45,462 nucleotides of DNA from a virus. The stretch is taken from the IMG/VR virus record IMGVR_UViG_3300032184_000001, positions 1-45,462 of that record; one strand, written 5' to 3'. Each line of letters opens with the position of its first letter. The first letter of the stretch is position 1. The position numbers and the translations under genes were made by a program. The notes beneath the pieces are model-generated. The model worked only from the letters and a program-made list of their open reading frames with translations, ran no database searches and was not told the origin of the DNA. Positions 9,660-17,452 of this stretch are shown here, one piece after another.

Positions 9660-9712
9660 AGCGCTGCGTCGGAGGAGAGGAGGACGCAGTACTCCCATTT
9701 ACGTGATTGGGA

Positions 9713-10735
9713 TCACGTATTGCGGACTTCCCAGGTGCCCTCGTTGCGCACAGAGCCGTGGCCAACGGCGATCTTGGCGACAATGAAGTCCTCCTGGCGA
9801 CGAACGTCGCGGGTCTTCTCCAGACCCATACCGATCAGCTTGGTCGTGCCGACGCCGTCGTTTATCCAGGCGCAGCCCAGCGTAGTCGAGAAGTCGGCGC
9901 GGTACTTAGCCTTCACAGCGGAGTTGGCGCTATCATTCGACTGCGGCAGCAGGTTGGTCGGGAACATGTGGACCGAACGCAAGCGCACGACCTCCAGGCC
10001 CTCGATGCCGCCCTGGGTGAACTGGTTCTCCCGATTGGCGAACAGGAAGTTGTTGGTAGCGCCATCGTTCTGCGTGCTGTAGAGCACGGCGTCGAACGTG
10101 TCCTCGGGGACAGCCATCCAGATCTTCTCGCGCGCCTTGATGTTGTTCTGGCCGGCAAGGACACGCGCCTTCCGCATGACCTCCCACCACTGCGCGCCGG
10201 CAGTGGCAGTGATAGTGCCAGACACGTCCGCCGACAGGATCACACGACCCGCCGGGAACGGAGAAGTGGTCTGCGAGCCACCGCCGAGGGTGCTGTCGTC
10301 CCGCGCGGTCTTGATGACCGTGCGGTAGACGTTCTCGTCGAACACGCGAGCGATGGCGTCGCCAAGCTCCTCGGTGTACCGAGCGCGAACGTCGAAATGC
10401 GACATGGCCTCGTCAAGGTCGTAGATGCCGATATGGGACACGAGCAGGCCGTCGATGGAGATCACGCGCTCCGTCTCGTCGGTATCCTGGCCCAGCATCT
10501 CCTGGCCGGCGACATGGTAGTGGGCGTCAACCTTCCAGGTCTTCGGGAACTGAGCGGACTTGCCACTCTTAATCTGACGCACATAGTGGCGCGTCATGGT
10601 GTGGGTAGCCTCAGTGAAGGCAGCGAAGACTTCGCCACCGAACATCTTGAGGAACAGACCCGTAGCGTCCGTGGTGTCCGCAACGTCGGTGCCGAAGCGC
10701 GTCGGGGCGGACGGATCGCCTACGAAGAAAGCCAT
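9713..10735 (-). CDS. Major capsid protein, gp10-like
   Basis: The protein has 340 residues and starts at an ATG behind GAGGAG. The position after the scaffold gene, the length close to T7 gp10A (345) and the N-terminal region (ATGLFLKMFGGEVFAAF..., then TMTRHYVRQIKSGKSAQFP) fit the HK97-fold capsid proteins of T7-like phages. It has its own untranslated leader of nearly 250 bases upstream and a strong terminator downstream, as expected for the most abundant late protein. No slippery sequence producing a longer minor form was noticed. Confidence 0.92.
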   Translation of the reverse strand: MAFFVGDPSAPTRFGTDVADTTDATGLFLKMFGGEVFAAFTEATHTMTRHYVRQIKSGKSAQFPKTWKVDAHYHVAGQEMLGQDTDETERVISIDGLLVSHIGIYDLDEAMSHFDVRARYTEELGDAIARVFDENVYRTVIKTARDDSTLGGGSQTTSPFPAGRVILSADVSGTITATAGAQWWEVMRKARVLAGQNNIKAREKIWMAVPEDTFDAVLYSTQNDGATNNFLFANRENQFTQGGIEGLEVVRLRSVHMFPTNLLPQSNDSANSAVKAKYRADFSTTLGCAWINDGVGTTKLIGMGLEKTRDVRRQEDFIVAKIAVGHGSVRNEGTWEVRNT

Positions 10736-10982
10736 TGATGCTTCTCCTCAGGTGGAGTTGAAGTTCGGTTGCCAACTTGTCTCCAGTTATCGTTGATTGA
10801 CCTCGGTTGTCCCCTCGGGGGCCGTGGCGTCGCAGAAGCCTTCGACGTGTGGAACGGAGGGCGATCCCCCTGTCAGCTTGCGAGACTGACAAGAGGGCCT
10901 CCGGGTAGGCACATGCCCCCGCCGGGGCGCGGCGCCTGCGCGAAGGGAGCCCGAAGGCTCCCCTCTGGTAGACGTCGTCGGA
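10736..10982 (-). promoter_or_regulatory. Untranslated leader of the capsid gene with hairpins
   Basis: This 247-base gap is the longest inside the virion operon and contains no credible gene. On the minus strand it begins with a perfect seven-pair hairpin capped by UUCG (10945-10962) and lacking a T run. Further down is a six-pair hairpin TGTCAG/CTGACA, and the capsid ribosome binding site GAGGAG closes the leader. The first hairpin could slow polymerase, act as an RNA processing site or stabilise the capsid message. No copy of the 17-mer promoter motif is present. Confidence 0.55.
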
Positions 10983-11462
10983 TCACGGCTGGCTAACCGA
11001 CAGGATCGCCGAGTTGACCGTGATGTTGGCGGTGTCGTCATCGTTGAAGAACTGGAGCGTCAGATCAGCGTTGACCGGGATCTCCACAACCTCGTCAAAC
11101 ACGAAGTCAGCGGGCGTCAACGCGGCCACAGATGCGGCGGTCGAGGTTGCCAGCACCTTGTCACTGTTCGCGGCGTCCACGAGACGGACGTTGATCGTGA
11201 CGGTACCCGCAGCGGGCTCCATGTTGATCTTGCCCTTGACCCTCAAGTAGTGCGGGTCATTCCAGGCAGGCTTGGTCGTGTCTGGCTCCAGCTTACCAGC
11301 GGAAGCCGTGAAGTCCAGAAGCTTCTCGACCTCAACCCAGGCGACGAGCGTGTCATCGGTCCAGGTGTCGGCCGCAGCGATGGTGACGGTCATACCGTCC
11401 GCATCTTGGAAGGAACCACCGCGCGGAAGGCGGAAGTCCACAGCGCTCAAATAAGAAGGCAT
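10983..11462 (-). CDS. Unknown protein between scaffold and capsid, possible head decoration
   Basis: The 159-residue protein starts behind GAGGAG. It is acidic, rich in Thr, Val, Asp and Ala, with alternating hydrophobic residues typical of a beta-sandwich, and has no cysteine and no membrane segment. T7 goes straight from scaffold (gp9) to capsid (gp10), so this is an extra gene in the head cluster. A role as head decoration or stabilising protein is plausible from position and composition, but I recognise no family. Confidence 0.6.
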   Translation of the reverse strand: MPSYLSAVDFRLPRGGSFQDADGMTVTIAAADTWTDDTLVAWVEVEKLLDFTASAGKLEPDTTKPAWNDPHYLRVKGKINMEPAAGTVTINVRLVDAANSDKVLATSTAASVAALTPADFVFDEVVEIPVNADLTLQFFNDDDTANITVNSAILSVSQP

Positions 11463-11482
11463 ATGTTGATCTCCTCACGAGG

Positions 11483-12340
11483 TCACGGAGTGTGAAACCT
11501 CGGGTTCATGTGGTAGGTCGAACGTGCCGCGCGATCAGTCACGCTTGCCCGGTATTCCGGGTCTGTCTTGTACCTCGGGTCCTGAATGGCCGCTTGCAAC
11601 TCCTCTTGAGAAGCAAACGCCATCTTCTCTCCTGGCACGGAAGGACCGCCCTTATTCGGGCCAGCCCGGAGGCCGGGACCTTCCGCAAGCGGCGGCAGTC
11701 CCATCTTGGACCGGATTTCCGCAATGGCAGCGTCTCGCTGCTCTGCGTTGTTGATCCGCGCGTCAAACGCGTCAATCTCCGCTCCGGTCATATTCTGATC
11801 GGCCCAATCGACCACCTTGTTGAACTCCGCCTCGCCGCCAAACGCGGTCATTACGGCGCTCGTGTGCTCGTCCAGGCCTTCCTTCGTCATGCTAACGACG
11901 CCCTGCACGCGTTCGCGCGGGATGCCGATGCTTTCAAAGGCTTTGTACTGTTCCTCAGTCAGGTCGCCATGATCGGCGATCTGCTTGTCGATCTCCGCGA
12001 AGTCCAGACCCGCCGCTTCTACAGCAGTCTTGATCGGATCGCCCTCACCTTCCCCAGGCTTCTCCTCCCCGGCGGGTTTCTCCGCCGCCTTCTCAGCGGC
12101 TTGCTTCGCCTTGAAGTCAGCCTCGACGGCATGAGACTTCCAATCGTACTCCCCGGTGTCCTTGTTGTAGAACTTGTCGTGGCCACCTTCCGGCATGGGA
12201 GTGACTTCGCCCTTCTCAGGCTCCTCACCACCGACATGCGCGGCGCTGCCATCTTCGTTCACAACGACGGCAGGTTTGTCCTCGCCGCCCTCGGGGTTCG
12301 GGTTGTCACCCTCAGCGGGCTTCTTCAACGTGGTCGTCAT
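11483..12340 (-). CDS. Scaffolding protein, gp9-like
   Basis: The product has 285 residues and starts behind GGAGGAG. The N-terminal third is very acidic and low in complexity (Glu, Pro, Gly, Lys). The middle is helical, and the C-terminus contains an EELQAAIQDPRYKTDPEYR segment followed by VTDRAARST, typical of T7-like capsid assembly proteins. It directs assembly of the procapsid and leaves before DNA packaging. Its place between portal and capsid confirms the call. Confidence 0.88.
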   Translation of the reverse strand: MTTTLKKPAEGDNPNPEGGEDKPAVVVNEDGSAAHVGGEEPEKGEVTPMPEGGHDKFYNKDTGEYDWKSHAVEADFKAKQAAEKAAEKPAGEEKPGEGEGDPIKTAVEAAGLDFAEIDKQIADHGDLTEEQYKAFESIGIPRERVQGVVSMTKEGLDEHTSAVMTAFGGEAEFNKVVDWADQNMTGAEIDAFDARINNAEQRDAAIAEIRSKMGLPPLAEGPGLRAGPNKGGPSVPGEKMAFASQEELQAAIQDPRYKTDPEYRASVTDRAARSTYHMNPRFHTP

Positions 12341-12358
12341 TGCTGGTCTCTCCTCCAG

Positions 12359-12571
12359 TTAGTCCTTAGGACGCTCAGCCATCGCCTGCTGCATCGCTGC
12401 GTCGGCGTCGGCTACAAGCAATTCCTGTTCAGGGGTGGCGGTACCGTCACGGACAGCTTTGATAGCCTCCCACCTGATCTTGCCGTATTTCTCGCCGTCC
12501 TTGCCAAAGCTGTGGCAGTTTCCAAACGGCTTTCTCTCATTAAACGGTTGCCATCCCTCAGGTATGGACAT
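12359..12571 (-). CDS. Small unknown protein between portal and scaffold
   Basis: The product has 70 residues from the ATG at 12569-12571, which overlaps the portal stop codon as TGATG and lies close behind GGAGG. It is soluble and charged, opening with SIPEGWQPFNERKPFGN and ending in a helix rich in Ala and Gln. Tight coupling to portal suggests an assembly role, but no family is recognised. Confidence 0.65.
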   Translation of the reverse strand: MSIPEGWQPFNERKPFGNCHSFGKDGEKYGKIRWEAIKAVRDGTATPEQELLVADADAAMQQAMAERPKD

Positions 12572-14094
12572 CACACTCCTCCTTCAATCTCGCCCTTCGC
12601 AAGGTTTGGCGCAGCACGCGCAATGGCGTCCCTCGCGGTTGCCAGTTCCGCTTGTCGTTCCTCCTCTGCGATGCGCTCACCCTCTGTCCGGGTAGCACCT
12701 GCGAAGCCAAGACCGACCAGTGCAGGCTTGATGATGTGTCCCAACTTAACGTGTGGCAGGACTTGTTCAGGTGAACCGAAGCTGTTCAACAATTCGGCAG
12801 CCTGCATTGCACGCGATGCGTCCCGCTCACGGGACAGCGCGTCGAGACCAGTAAGGATGACAGGCTTCACCCTCTCCCCGTCGATATCGGGAAGTTGGGG
12901 AAGTTCCTGTCGCTCCTCCATGTTATCGACAAGCAATTCAGTGCGGGCGCCCATCATGTCACCAATCAAAGACGCAAAGTTGCCGCCAAGCGCGGCTTCC
13001 AACTCTTGCAGATCCCGCTCAATTTCAGTCGCGGTGACGCGCTCTGCATCCCGCTGTCCTGCGCTAAACAGAAGAAACGCTTTTGCGATGTTAGACCGCA
13101 ATGTCTGCGCTTGCGTCTCAACGGTCGTAATCGCTTGGTTCACGTTGAACGCTTTGAAATCAATAGTCTCAGGGTCCGCGACGATGGTGTCACCAGTCAG
13201 CGCTTGTTTGATCCGGTTGCGAATACCCTGCGTGTTAGCGCCAGGGCGAATGAAGATGTAGCCAGTGCTCGCAAGTGCGCTCAACTCTAGCAGCGCCTTA
13301 TCGAGCGCCTCCAGAGAACGGAAATCCGCTATGTGCTCCTCGACCTTCGCACGCCCGTAATCTTCGCCTGGGGTCGCTGACCACCGAAGAAATCGGTACG
13401 GCAGGCGAGCAATCGGGAAGTTCTCTGAACCAATCTCAACGCCTTCGATCTCCTGCGTCACCTTGTAGAATTTGACACCCTTGCCGTCGTCCGCGATGCG
13501 TCCCCAGGTGTACATGAAGATCTCAGTTTCCGCAGTCGCCTGCGCTGGAGCGTGTTTGTCCCATTCTGCAGGCAGGGTGTCCTTGTCGAAGCGCTCCTCG
13601 ATCACAAACTCCGCGACCACGCCTTTGTGGTCCCGGCGCACAACGTAGCTATCGAGCCGGAACAGGCGAATGCTATCGTCGTCCAAGCTGTGCTCACACA
13701 CGTTGCCCGCGACGATCAACTGCTGCATTGCTTGAAACGTAATCGGGCGCCATCCTACCGTTTCGACTTTCCCCTGGATAATCGCTTCCATCAGGGATAA
13801 ACCGCGCGACACATCGGGATCTTCTTCCCCGTTGTTTGCCATCTTTGCTGCCGGGGGCAACTCGAACTTCATGTAGTTCCGCCCGGCGGGCATGAAGGCG
13901 CTGGTGTTCCGCGAGGCAAGATGGACCACCACGCGCGCACCGAGGCCCTGGTAGGGCTCCACAAGGTGCGACTGGTGATCATGTCCCTCAAGCGGCATTA
14001 GAGATGGGATAGTCAAAAGAGCATTGTGACGAGCGCGCTGTAGGAACTGCTCTCGGTCTGTGAACAATCGGTCGTATCGTTCCTTCGCACTCAT
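12571..14094 (-). CDS. Portal (head-tail connector) protein, gp8-like
   Basis: The 507-residue protein starts behind AGGGAGGAAG. Hallmarks of the gp8 family are the opening ERYDRLFTDREQFLQRARHN, the TIPSLMP motif, and LVEPYQGLGARVVVHLASR at about residues 46-64. The ring occupies one capsid vertex, is the channel for DNA packaging and binds terminase and tail tube A. Length is close to T7 gp8 (536). Confidence 0.93.
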   Translation of the reverse strand: MSAKERYDRLFTDREQFLQRARHNALLTIPSLMPLEGHDHQSHLVEPYQGLGARVVVHLASRNTSAFMPAGRNYMKFELPPAAKMANNGEEDPDVSRGLSLMEAIIQGKVETVGWRPITFQAMQQLIVAGNVCEHSLDDDSIRLFRLDSYVVRRDHKGVVAEFVIEERFDKDTLPAEWDKHAPAQATAETEIFMYTWGRIADDGKGVKFYKVTQEIEGVEIGSENFPIARLPYRFLRWSATPGEDYGRAKVEEHIADFRSLEALDKALLELSALASTGYIFIRPGANTQGIRNRIKQALTGDTIVADPETIDFKAFNVNQAITTVETQAQTLRSNIAKAFLLFSAGQRDAERVTATEIERDLQELEAALGGNFASLIGDMMGARTELLVDNMEERQELPQLPDIDGERVKPVILTGLDALSRERDASRAMQAAELLNSFGSPEQVLPHVKLGHIIKPALVGLGFAGATRTEGERIAEEERQAELATARDAIARAAPNLAKGEIEGGV

Positions 14095-14106
14095 TCACTT
14101 CCTCCC

Positions 14107-14703
14107 TTATCTACTGCGCCTGCCGAACGAACCGCCCCGGCGAGATCTTCTCCGATTTCTGCGAGCGCGCCGAACCGCCGATCCAAACCCGCCGGCTCTA
14201 GGGGCCGATCTAGGCGCAACGGGACTAGTTGCATCCGCTACTTTCCGAGTTTCAGTCACCGGACTTGGTGCAGCGGGGCTAGTTACACGCCGCTTACGTT
14301 TTCCGAAAAAGCCACGAAAGGCCGCTCCAAATCCACCGGCACGTGGAGCGCCTGTCCCTTTCCGAGTGCTTACTGGACGACTAGGTCCGCCATCTCTAGC
14401 TGCGCGTCCCGGAGAAATACCGACCCGTGGTTTCTTGGAGGGCCTACCTTCTCTGGCTACTCGCGAAGCAGAAACGCCAGCCCGCACGATCCCAGGGCGA
14501 CTAGGTCCGCCGTCTCTAGCTGCACGGGCTGCTGAGATAGTAGGATCGCGGGGAGCAGGGCGGAGTGCCGCATCGCCACGATCTCCGCTAGGCACACTGC
14601 CGGGCTTAGCCCTATCAAAAAGGCCCCCAATCCCGCCCCTCGGCTTGTCCTCCGCCGCAACCAATGCTCCAGGCCGAGTGACTGCAAATGGTTTGATCGC
14701 CAT
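14107..14703 (-). CDS. Arginine-rich, repetitive basic protein
   Basis: The 198-residue protein is extremely basic, Arg/Gly/Ser/Pro/Ala-rich and probably disordered. It contains repeated units: RAARDGGPSRP occurs twice, with the variant RVAREGRPSKK between. PRAGGFG also occurs twice, once before AAFRGFFGKRKRR and once before a C-terminal run of Arg and Ser. The composition resembles protamines and other nucleic-acid-binding tails. The start ATG overlaps the preceding stop (TGATG). Position directly before the portal suggests a virion protein or an assembly factor that binds DNA; this is inference. Confidence 0.7.
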   Translation of the reverse strand: MAIKPFAVTRPGALVAAEDKPRGGIGGLFDRAKPGSVPSGDRGDAALRPAPRDPTISAARAARDGGPSRPGIVRAGVSASRVAREGRPSKKPRVGISPGRAARDGGPSRPVSTRKGTGAPRAGGFGAAFRGFFGKRKRRVTSPAAPSPVTETRKVADATSPVAPRSAPRAGGFGSAVRRARRNRRRSRRGGSFGRRSR

Positions 14704-14873
14704 CAGGTCGCTTCCTTCTCTTTCTCAACGCGCATCTTCGCGCGTGACAAGGACGCGCCTTCACGCATACGCCGCTCGCGCACACGTCGGATAGCTGCTC
14801 CAAACGACCTCGGGTCCAAATCAGTTCGGAAGACCCTGGGCGGCTTAGGCTTCTTCGGCTTCTTCTTGCTCAT
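14703..14873 (-). CDS. Small basic protein (56 aa)
   Basis: The product opens with MSKKKPKKPKPPRVFR, followed by a helical segment SFGAAIRRVRERRMREG and a Lys/Glu-rich end. It overlaps the preceding gene by 29 bases and its stop overlaps the start of the Arg-rich protein gene, so it is embedded in a coupled operon. Charge suggests nucleic-acid binding. No family is recognised. Confidence 0.65.
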   Translation of the reverse strand: MSKKKPKKPKPPRVFRTDLDPRSFGAAIRRVRERRMREGASLSRAKMRVEKEKEAT

Positions 14874-15333
14874 TGTCCCGCTCCAGGTCTATGTAATAGT
14901 AGTCATCTTCGTCCTTGTCCCAGCCAAGGATCGAGTACAGACGCCGCAGTTGCGGCGTAGACGCCAATCCGCGCACGCATGACACATCAGGACACCGTGA
15001 AGCGTCAACAACCGCTTCCCAAATCTGATCAATGATGCGCGGGCTAAGCCAGCGTGCGCGCCAATCAGGATGCGCGCAGCCATGCTGCTCCAGCAGCCAC
15101 GACTTTACCAGTCCGTACCAGACGACGGCCACCGTGTCACCCGTCTCTGTGTCGTAGACCTCACTGATCCAACACAGGTCGAGCATCTGCGGGTCGTCAG
15201 TCCACAGGAACCCCTGAGGATGGTACGCCAAGACGAATTTCGCCAGACCCATCAAGTACTTTGGCGAGCCCCCAAAGGGAGCCGTCATCCGCACTCTCAG
15301 CCTGCTCGGGTCCTTCCGCATCGTCTCGCTCAT
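14845..15333 (-). CDS. Unknown protein, position of T7 gp6.7-7.3 group
   Basis: The product is 162 residues if translation starts at the ATG at 15331-15333, which has an excellent AGGAGGA site but overlaps the preceding gene by 137 bases. The next ATG (15288) would give 147 residues. The sequence is globular with several Trp and Cys residues (ETGDTVAVVWYGLVKSWLLEQHGC, then PDWRARWLSPRIIDQIW) and a very acidic tail. It has a faint look of an acetyltransferase fold, which I cannot confirm. Small head and adsorption proteins sit here in T7. Confidence 0.6.
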   Translation of the reverse strand: MSETMRKDPSRLRVRMTAPFGGSPKYLMGLAKFVLAYHPQGFLWTDDPQMLDLCWISEVYDTETGDTVAVVWYGLVKSWLLEQHGCAHPDWRARWLSPRIIDQIWEAVVDASRCPDVSCVRGLASTPQLRRLYSILGWDKDEDDYYYIDLERDNEQEEAEEA

Positions 15334-15532
15334 ATTCCTCCTCCTCCAAGGCTTCCTTGAGTTCATCCACCAGGGCGCGCTGCGCAGCCATCCAGAGGAA
15401 GCTATCAAGGTTTTCCTTGAAGTTCTTGACCCCCTCGGGGGTGCGCGGCATGGCTACCCGGGGAACTGCCGCGTCCAACAGCATCACCATGTCGTAGGTG
15501 AACCTGGGAAGTGCGTCCTCTTTTTTCGCCAT
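15197..15532 (-). CDS. First gene of the virion operon, unknown
   Basis: The 111-residue acidic protein starts behind GGAGGAGAG, about 70 bases downstream of a candidate phage promoter. It has a helical N-terminal half (YDMVMLLDAAVPRVAMPRTPE) and a Glu/Asp-rich middle. The next gene begins inside it in another frame, which makes the C-terminal third double-coding. Position resembles small virion assembly genes upstream of the portal in T7-like phages. No family is recognised. Confidence 0.65.
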   Translation of the reverse strand: MAKKEDALPRFTYDMVMLLDAAVPRVAMPRTPEGVKNFKENLDSFLWMAAQRALVDELKEALEEEEYERDDAEGPEQAESADDGSLWGLAKVLDGSGEIRLGVPSSGVPVD

Positions 15533-15601
15533 GGTCTCTCCTCCACCTGCGATTGAGAATAGTTTGCAATAATACACTAAAAAAATGTCGGTTCCATAGG
15601 G

Positions 15602-15623
15602 CTTAGGGGGCATTTTGGGTGCA
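15602..15623 (-). promoter_or_regulatory. Candidate phage RNA polymerase promoter P1 (virion operon)
   Basis: The minus-strand core CCCAAAATGCCCCCTAA occupies 15619-15603, preceded by TGCA. If the model holds, transcription starts at the G at 15602. It sits in the gap between the terminator ending the DNA-metabolism operon and the first virion gene (15532). It matches four other copies at 37.6, 38.0, 25.1 and 29.2 kb, especially P2 at 37.6 kb, which differs by one base in the core. Confidence 0.75.
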
Positions 15624-15632
15624 CCAGAAACG

Positions 15633-15668
15633 AAAAAAGGCAGGGGTCCCCTCCGAAGAAGGGACCCC
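15633..15668 (-). terminator. Factor-independent terminator after the DNA-metabolism operon
   Basis: On the minus strand GGGGTCCC pairs with GGGACCCC (15661-15668 with 15643-15650) around a ten-base loop, followed by a short spacer and six T residues (complement of 15633-15638). It lies just after the stop of the exported protein gene (15677) and before promoter P1, cleanly separating the two operons. Confidence 0.88.
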
Positions 15669-15676
15669 AGGATTGC

Positions 15677-16045
15677 TCAGAACGTACAGACGACCTCCCC
15701 ATTCGGGAGGACTTGACAGTTGGTGATCGGGTTGTTGCCAGACACGTCGGCGCACCAGCCCCGCAGTCCGAAAACGTAGTGCAAGCTGTAGCCGGCCAAC
15801 CCGGGGCTCGCCTCGAACGACGTGGAGTAGCCATCAGTCTCGGCGGTCGCTCGGTTGATGATGGTGCCGAGGGCGTTGTGGCAGGTCCCCAAGGTCGAGT
15901 AGATGTCAGGAGATACCTGAAGCCCACCGCCTCCGCGCACATCGTAGTCACGGATAAACCAACGGAAACTTCCAGCGTTGGCTTCGACTGAGATGGATGT
16001 GAGGGACATGATGACCGCAAGCGCGGCCAGAATTGACTTGATCAA
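15677..16045 (-). CDS. Small exported cysteine-containing protein
   Basis: The product is 122 residues from a TTG start at 16043-16045, which overlaps the preceding stop (TTGA) and has GGAGGAG upstream; no ATG fits better. Residues 1-24 form a clear signal peptide (KSILAALAVIMSLTSI, then an EANA/G cleavage site). The mature part of about 98 residues has four Cys (GTCHNALG, RGWCADVSG, NCQVLPNGEVVCTF), which could form two disulphides in the periplasm. It is the last gene before a strong terminator. Exported phage proteins of this size often alter the envelope or block superinfection; no family is recognised. Confidence 0.7.
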   Translation of the reverse strand: MIKSILAALAVIMSLTSISVEANAGSFRWFIRDYDVRGGGGLQVSPDIYSTLGTCHNALGTIINRATAETDGYSTSFEASPGLAGYSLHYVFGLRGWCADVSGNNPITNCQVLPNGEVVCTF

Positions 16046-16305
16046 GATTTTCTCCTCCGGTATTTCCAAGCGTGGGCAAGCCACACCGCGTTGACCGCCA
16101 CGAGCGCGGCACCCCCGAGGAAACTGAGCCACTGATCCAGCGATGGATAGTAGAACAGGTTCCAGAAGCCCCACGCCGTGAAGAAAACGGTGGTCAAGGG
16201 GTTGATCCCGTGAACCACCTTGTCACGTCGAATGACGCGGACGTTCTCCCACAACACGAGAGCGCCCACCAACTCGAACGTCGCGTTGATGGCGTCAGGC
16301 GCCAT
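16042..16305 (-). CDS. Small integral membrane protein
   Basis: The 87-residue protein has about three hydrophobic segments: NATFELVGALVLWENV near the N-terminus, LTTVFFTAWGFWNLFYY in the middle and WLSFLGGAALVAVNAVWLAHAW near the C-terminus, ending in RRRKS. Basic loops suggest insertion into the inner membrane. It overlaps both neighbours by a few bases. Similar small membrane proteins are common among phage metabolism genes, but their function is not known to me. A holin role is less likely since a lysis cluster exists at 41 kb. Confidence 0.7.
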   Translation of the reverse strand: MAPDAINATFELVGALVLWENVRVIRRDKVVHGINPLTTVFFTAWGFWNLFYYPSLDQWLSFLGGAALVAVNAVWLAHAWKYRRRKS

Positions 16306-16624
16306 GTCTCTTCTTCAACAACGTCTCCAATCGTCCCATCGCGTTCCACGCTTCGTGGACGGCATGCATGTAGTTCCACTCAGGGTCAATGAACTCACCC
16401 TTCGCTTCCTTCACTAGATGCCGAACCAGCGCCTCCCGCAAAACGTCGGGCGCGTTCTCGATCTCAGTGAATGACGTGTCCCCCTCGGGCACATCATGCT
16501 TCTTGCAGCCATCACGCGACAATGCAGCGACTGCCTCCATGGCACGAGGGAACCGTTGAATGAAGCCAGAGTAGATGGATGTCTTCACGTACTTCTCTTG
16601 TGTCGCTTTGTTACCTCGGCTCAT
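16295..16624 (-). CDS. Small helical protein, possibly related to DUF5664 (dATP/dGTP diphosphohydrolase N-terminal) proteins
   Basis: The 109-residue soluble protein includes LREALVRHLVKEAKGEFID, followed by a MHAVHEAWNAMGRLE helix. The run of Arg-His-Leu, Gly-Glu and a His-rich helix recalls phage DUF5664 proteins involved in nucleotide clean-up, but the match is by eye and partial. It lies between the HD hydrolase and a membrane protein and overlaps the HD hydrolase stop by four bases, so a nucleotide-pool function would fit. Confidence 0.5.
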   Translation of the reverse strand: MSRGNKATQEKYVKTSIYSGFIQRFPRAMEAVAALSRDGCKKHDVPEGDTSFTEIENAPDVLREALVRHLVKEAKGEFIDPEWNYMHAVHEAWNAMGRLETLLKKRHGA

Positions 16625-17253
16625 AGGTTAAATCCTCCGTCCTTAATGACCATGCTCGCCAGTTCGAAGTGCTGATCCACGAACCGTGTATACGCTAACT
16701 CAGGACCCCATGGTACGATGCGCTCGCGCCGTGGCTCAGGCATATCTCCCCACGAGAACTCCGTCTGGTTTTCAGGAAGCAAATCACGGACTTCCGTCGC
16801 CAGAGCGATGAAATCGTAGGACTTCGTGAGTTTTTCCAACTCCGGGGTCATCTCAAAGCAGAGCCCAGCGTTGACCACTTGCTCCACTTTATGTATGAAC
16901 GGACGTAGTTCGGGCACACAATACTTCACTTGTGAGATGATGTCCCCAACGTATGCCTCCGCGCTGTCGTGGTGCAGTCCGGCGTAACACTCAAGCGGGG
17001 TGCAGCCATCCTCCTCCATCCAGCTTGAGATGCGAACCGCGTGTTCTGCCACTGTGTAGATAGGGCCGAAGTCTGCGAAGTGCCCGTTGTACCGACACTG
17101 GTGCGAAAGCGCCATCGCAATGTCCCCAAAGCGAACTTCGGAGACGCGCGGATCAGCAACGAAGAACGCGTTACCGCTCGCTGTTTGCTGCCACGGCCCC
17201 CGTTCCGTCACCTGCTGCTTCAGTCTCGCGTACGTGGCCATCTTCGATTGCAT
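16621..17253 (-). CDS. HD-domain phosphohydrolase (nucleotidase-like)
   Basis: The product has 210 residues from the ATG at 17251-17253, chosen because AGGAGG lies seven bases upstream; longer in-frame starts lack a site. Metal-binding residues of the HD superfamily are visible: His51 and His58 (ALSHQCRYNGH), His71 (TVAEHAV), and His95-Asp96 in LHHDSAEAYVGDI. The pattern matches YfbR-like phage enzymes that remove phosphate from deoxynucleoside monophosphates. In this operon it would shape nucleotide pools during replication. The fold is firm, the substrate is not. Confidence 0.8.
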   Translation of the reverse strand: MQSKMATYARLKQQVTERGPWQQTASGNAFFVADPRVSEVRFGDIAMALSHQCRYNGHFADFGPIYTVAEHAVRISSWMEEDGCTPLECYAGLHHDSAEAYVGDIISQVKYCVPELRPFIHKVEQVVNAGLCFEMTPELEKLTKSYDFIALATEVRDLLPENQTEFSWGDMPEPRRERIVPWGPELAYTRFVDQHFELASMVIKDGGFNL

Positions 17254-17452
17254 CAAGTATCCTCCTGATAGCTGGGTCCCAAACGTATCGGCCTGCTTTC
17301 GCACGAACAAGCTGGCGAGAGCGGTCAGCCATGATAGAACGATGGAGCGTCAACACGCTCGACCGCATCTTTTGCGGGCGCCGAGGGCGCTCAGCACGGT
17401 TCTTGTGTCGATTGCCCTTCGGAACTCGCGTGATCGGAAGATCAAGACGCAT
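17171..17452 (-). CDS. Possible small basic protein (93 aa) overlapping its neighbours
   Basis: The frame begins with an ATG that overlaps the end of the exonuclease gene by 11 bases and ends 83 bases inside the HD hydrolase gene. It fills the only gap between them. The middle (LHRSIMADRSRQLVRAKAG, then RYVWDPAIRRILDAIEDG) reads like real helical protein, while the ends are compositionally less convincing. No strong ribosome binding site is seen, so translation would depend on coupling. Confidence 0.45.
   Translation of the reverse strand: MRLDLPITRVPKGNRHKNRAERPRRPQKMRSSVLTLHRSIMADRSRQLVRAKAGRYVWDPAIRRILDAIEDGHVRETEAAGDGTGAVAANSER

Noticed and set aside
10736-10982. tRNA gene in the capsid leader
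   Set aside because: Stems can be drawn, but there is no cloverleaf, no T-loop consensus and no CCA-like end.
14841-14862. GGCTTAGGC sequence near 14.85 kb as another promoter copy
   Set aside because: It is part of a Lys/Pro codon repeat and lacks the AAAA and CCC parts of the motif.
17253-17310. Longer N-terminus of the HD hydrolase from the ATG at 17310
   Set aside because: The downstream ATG at 17253 has a strong AGGAGG site while the upstream one has none.
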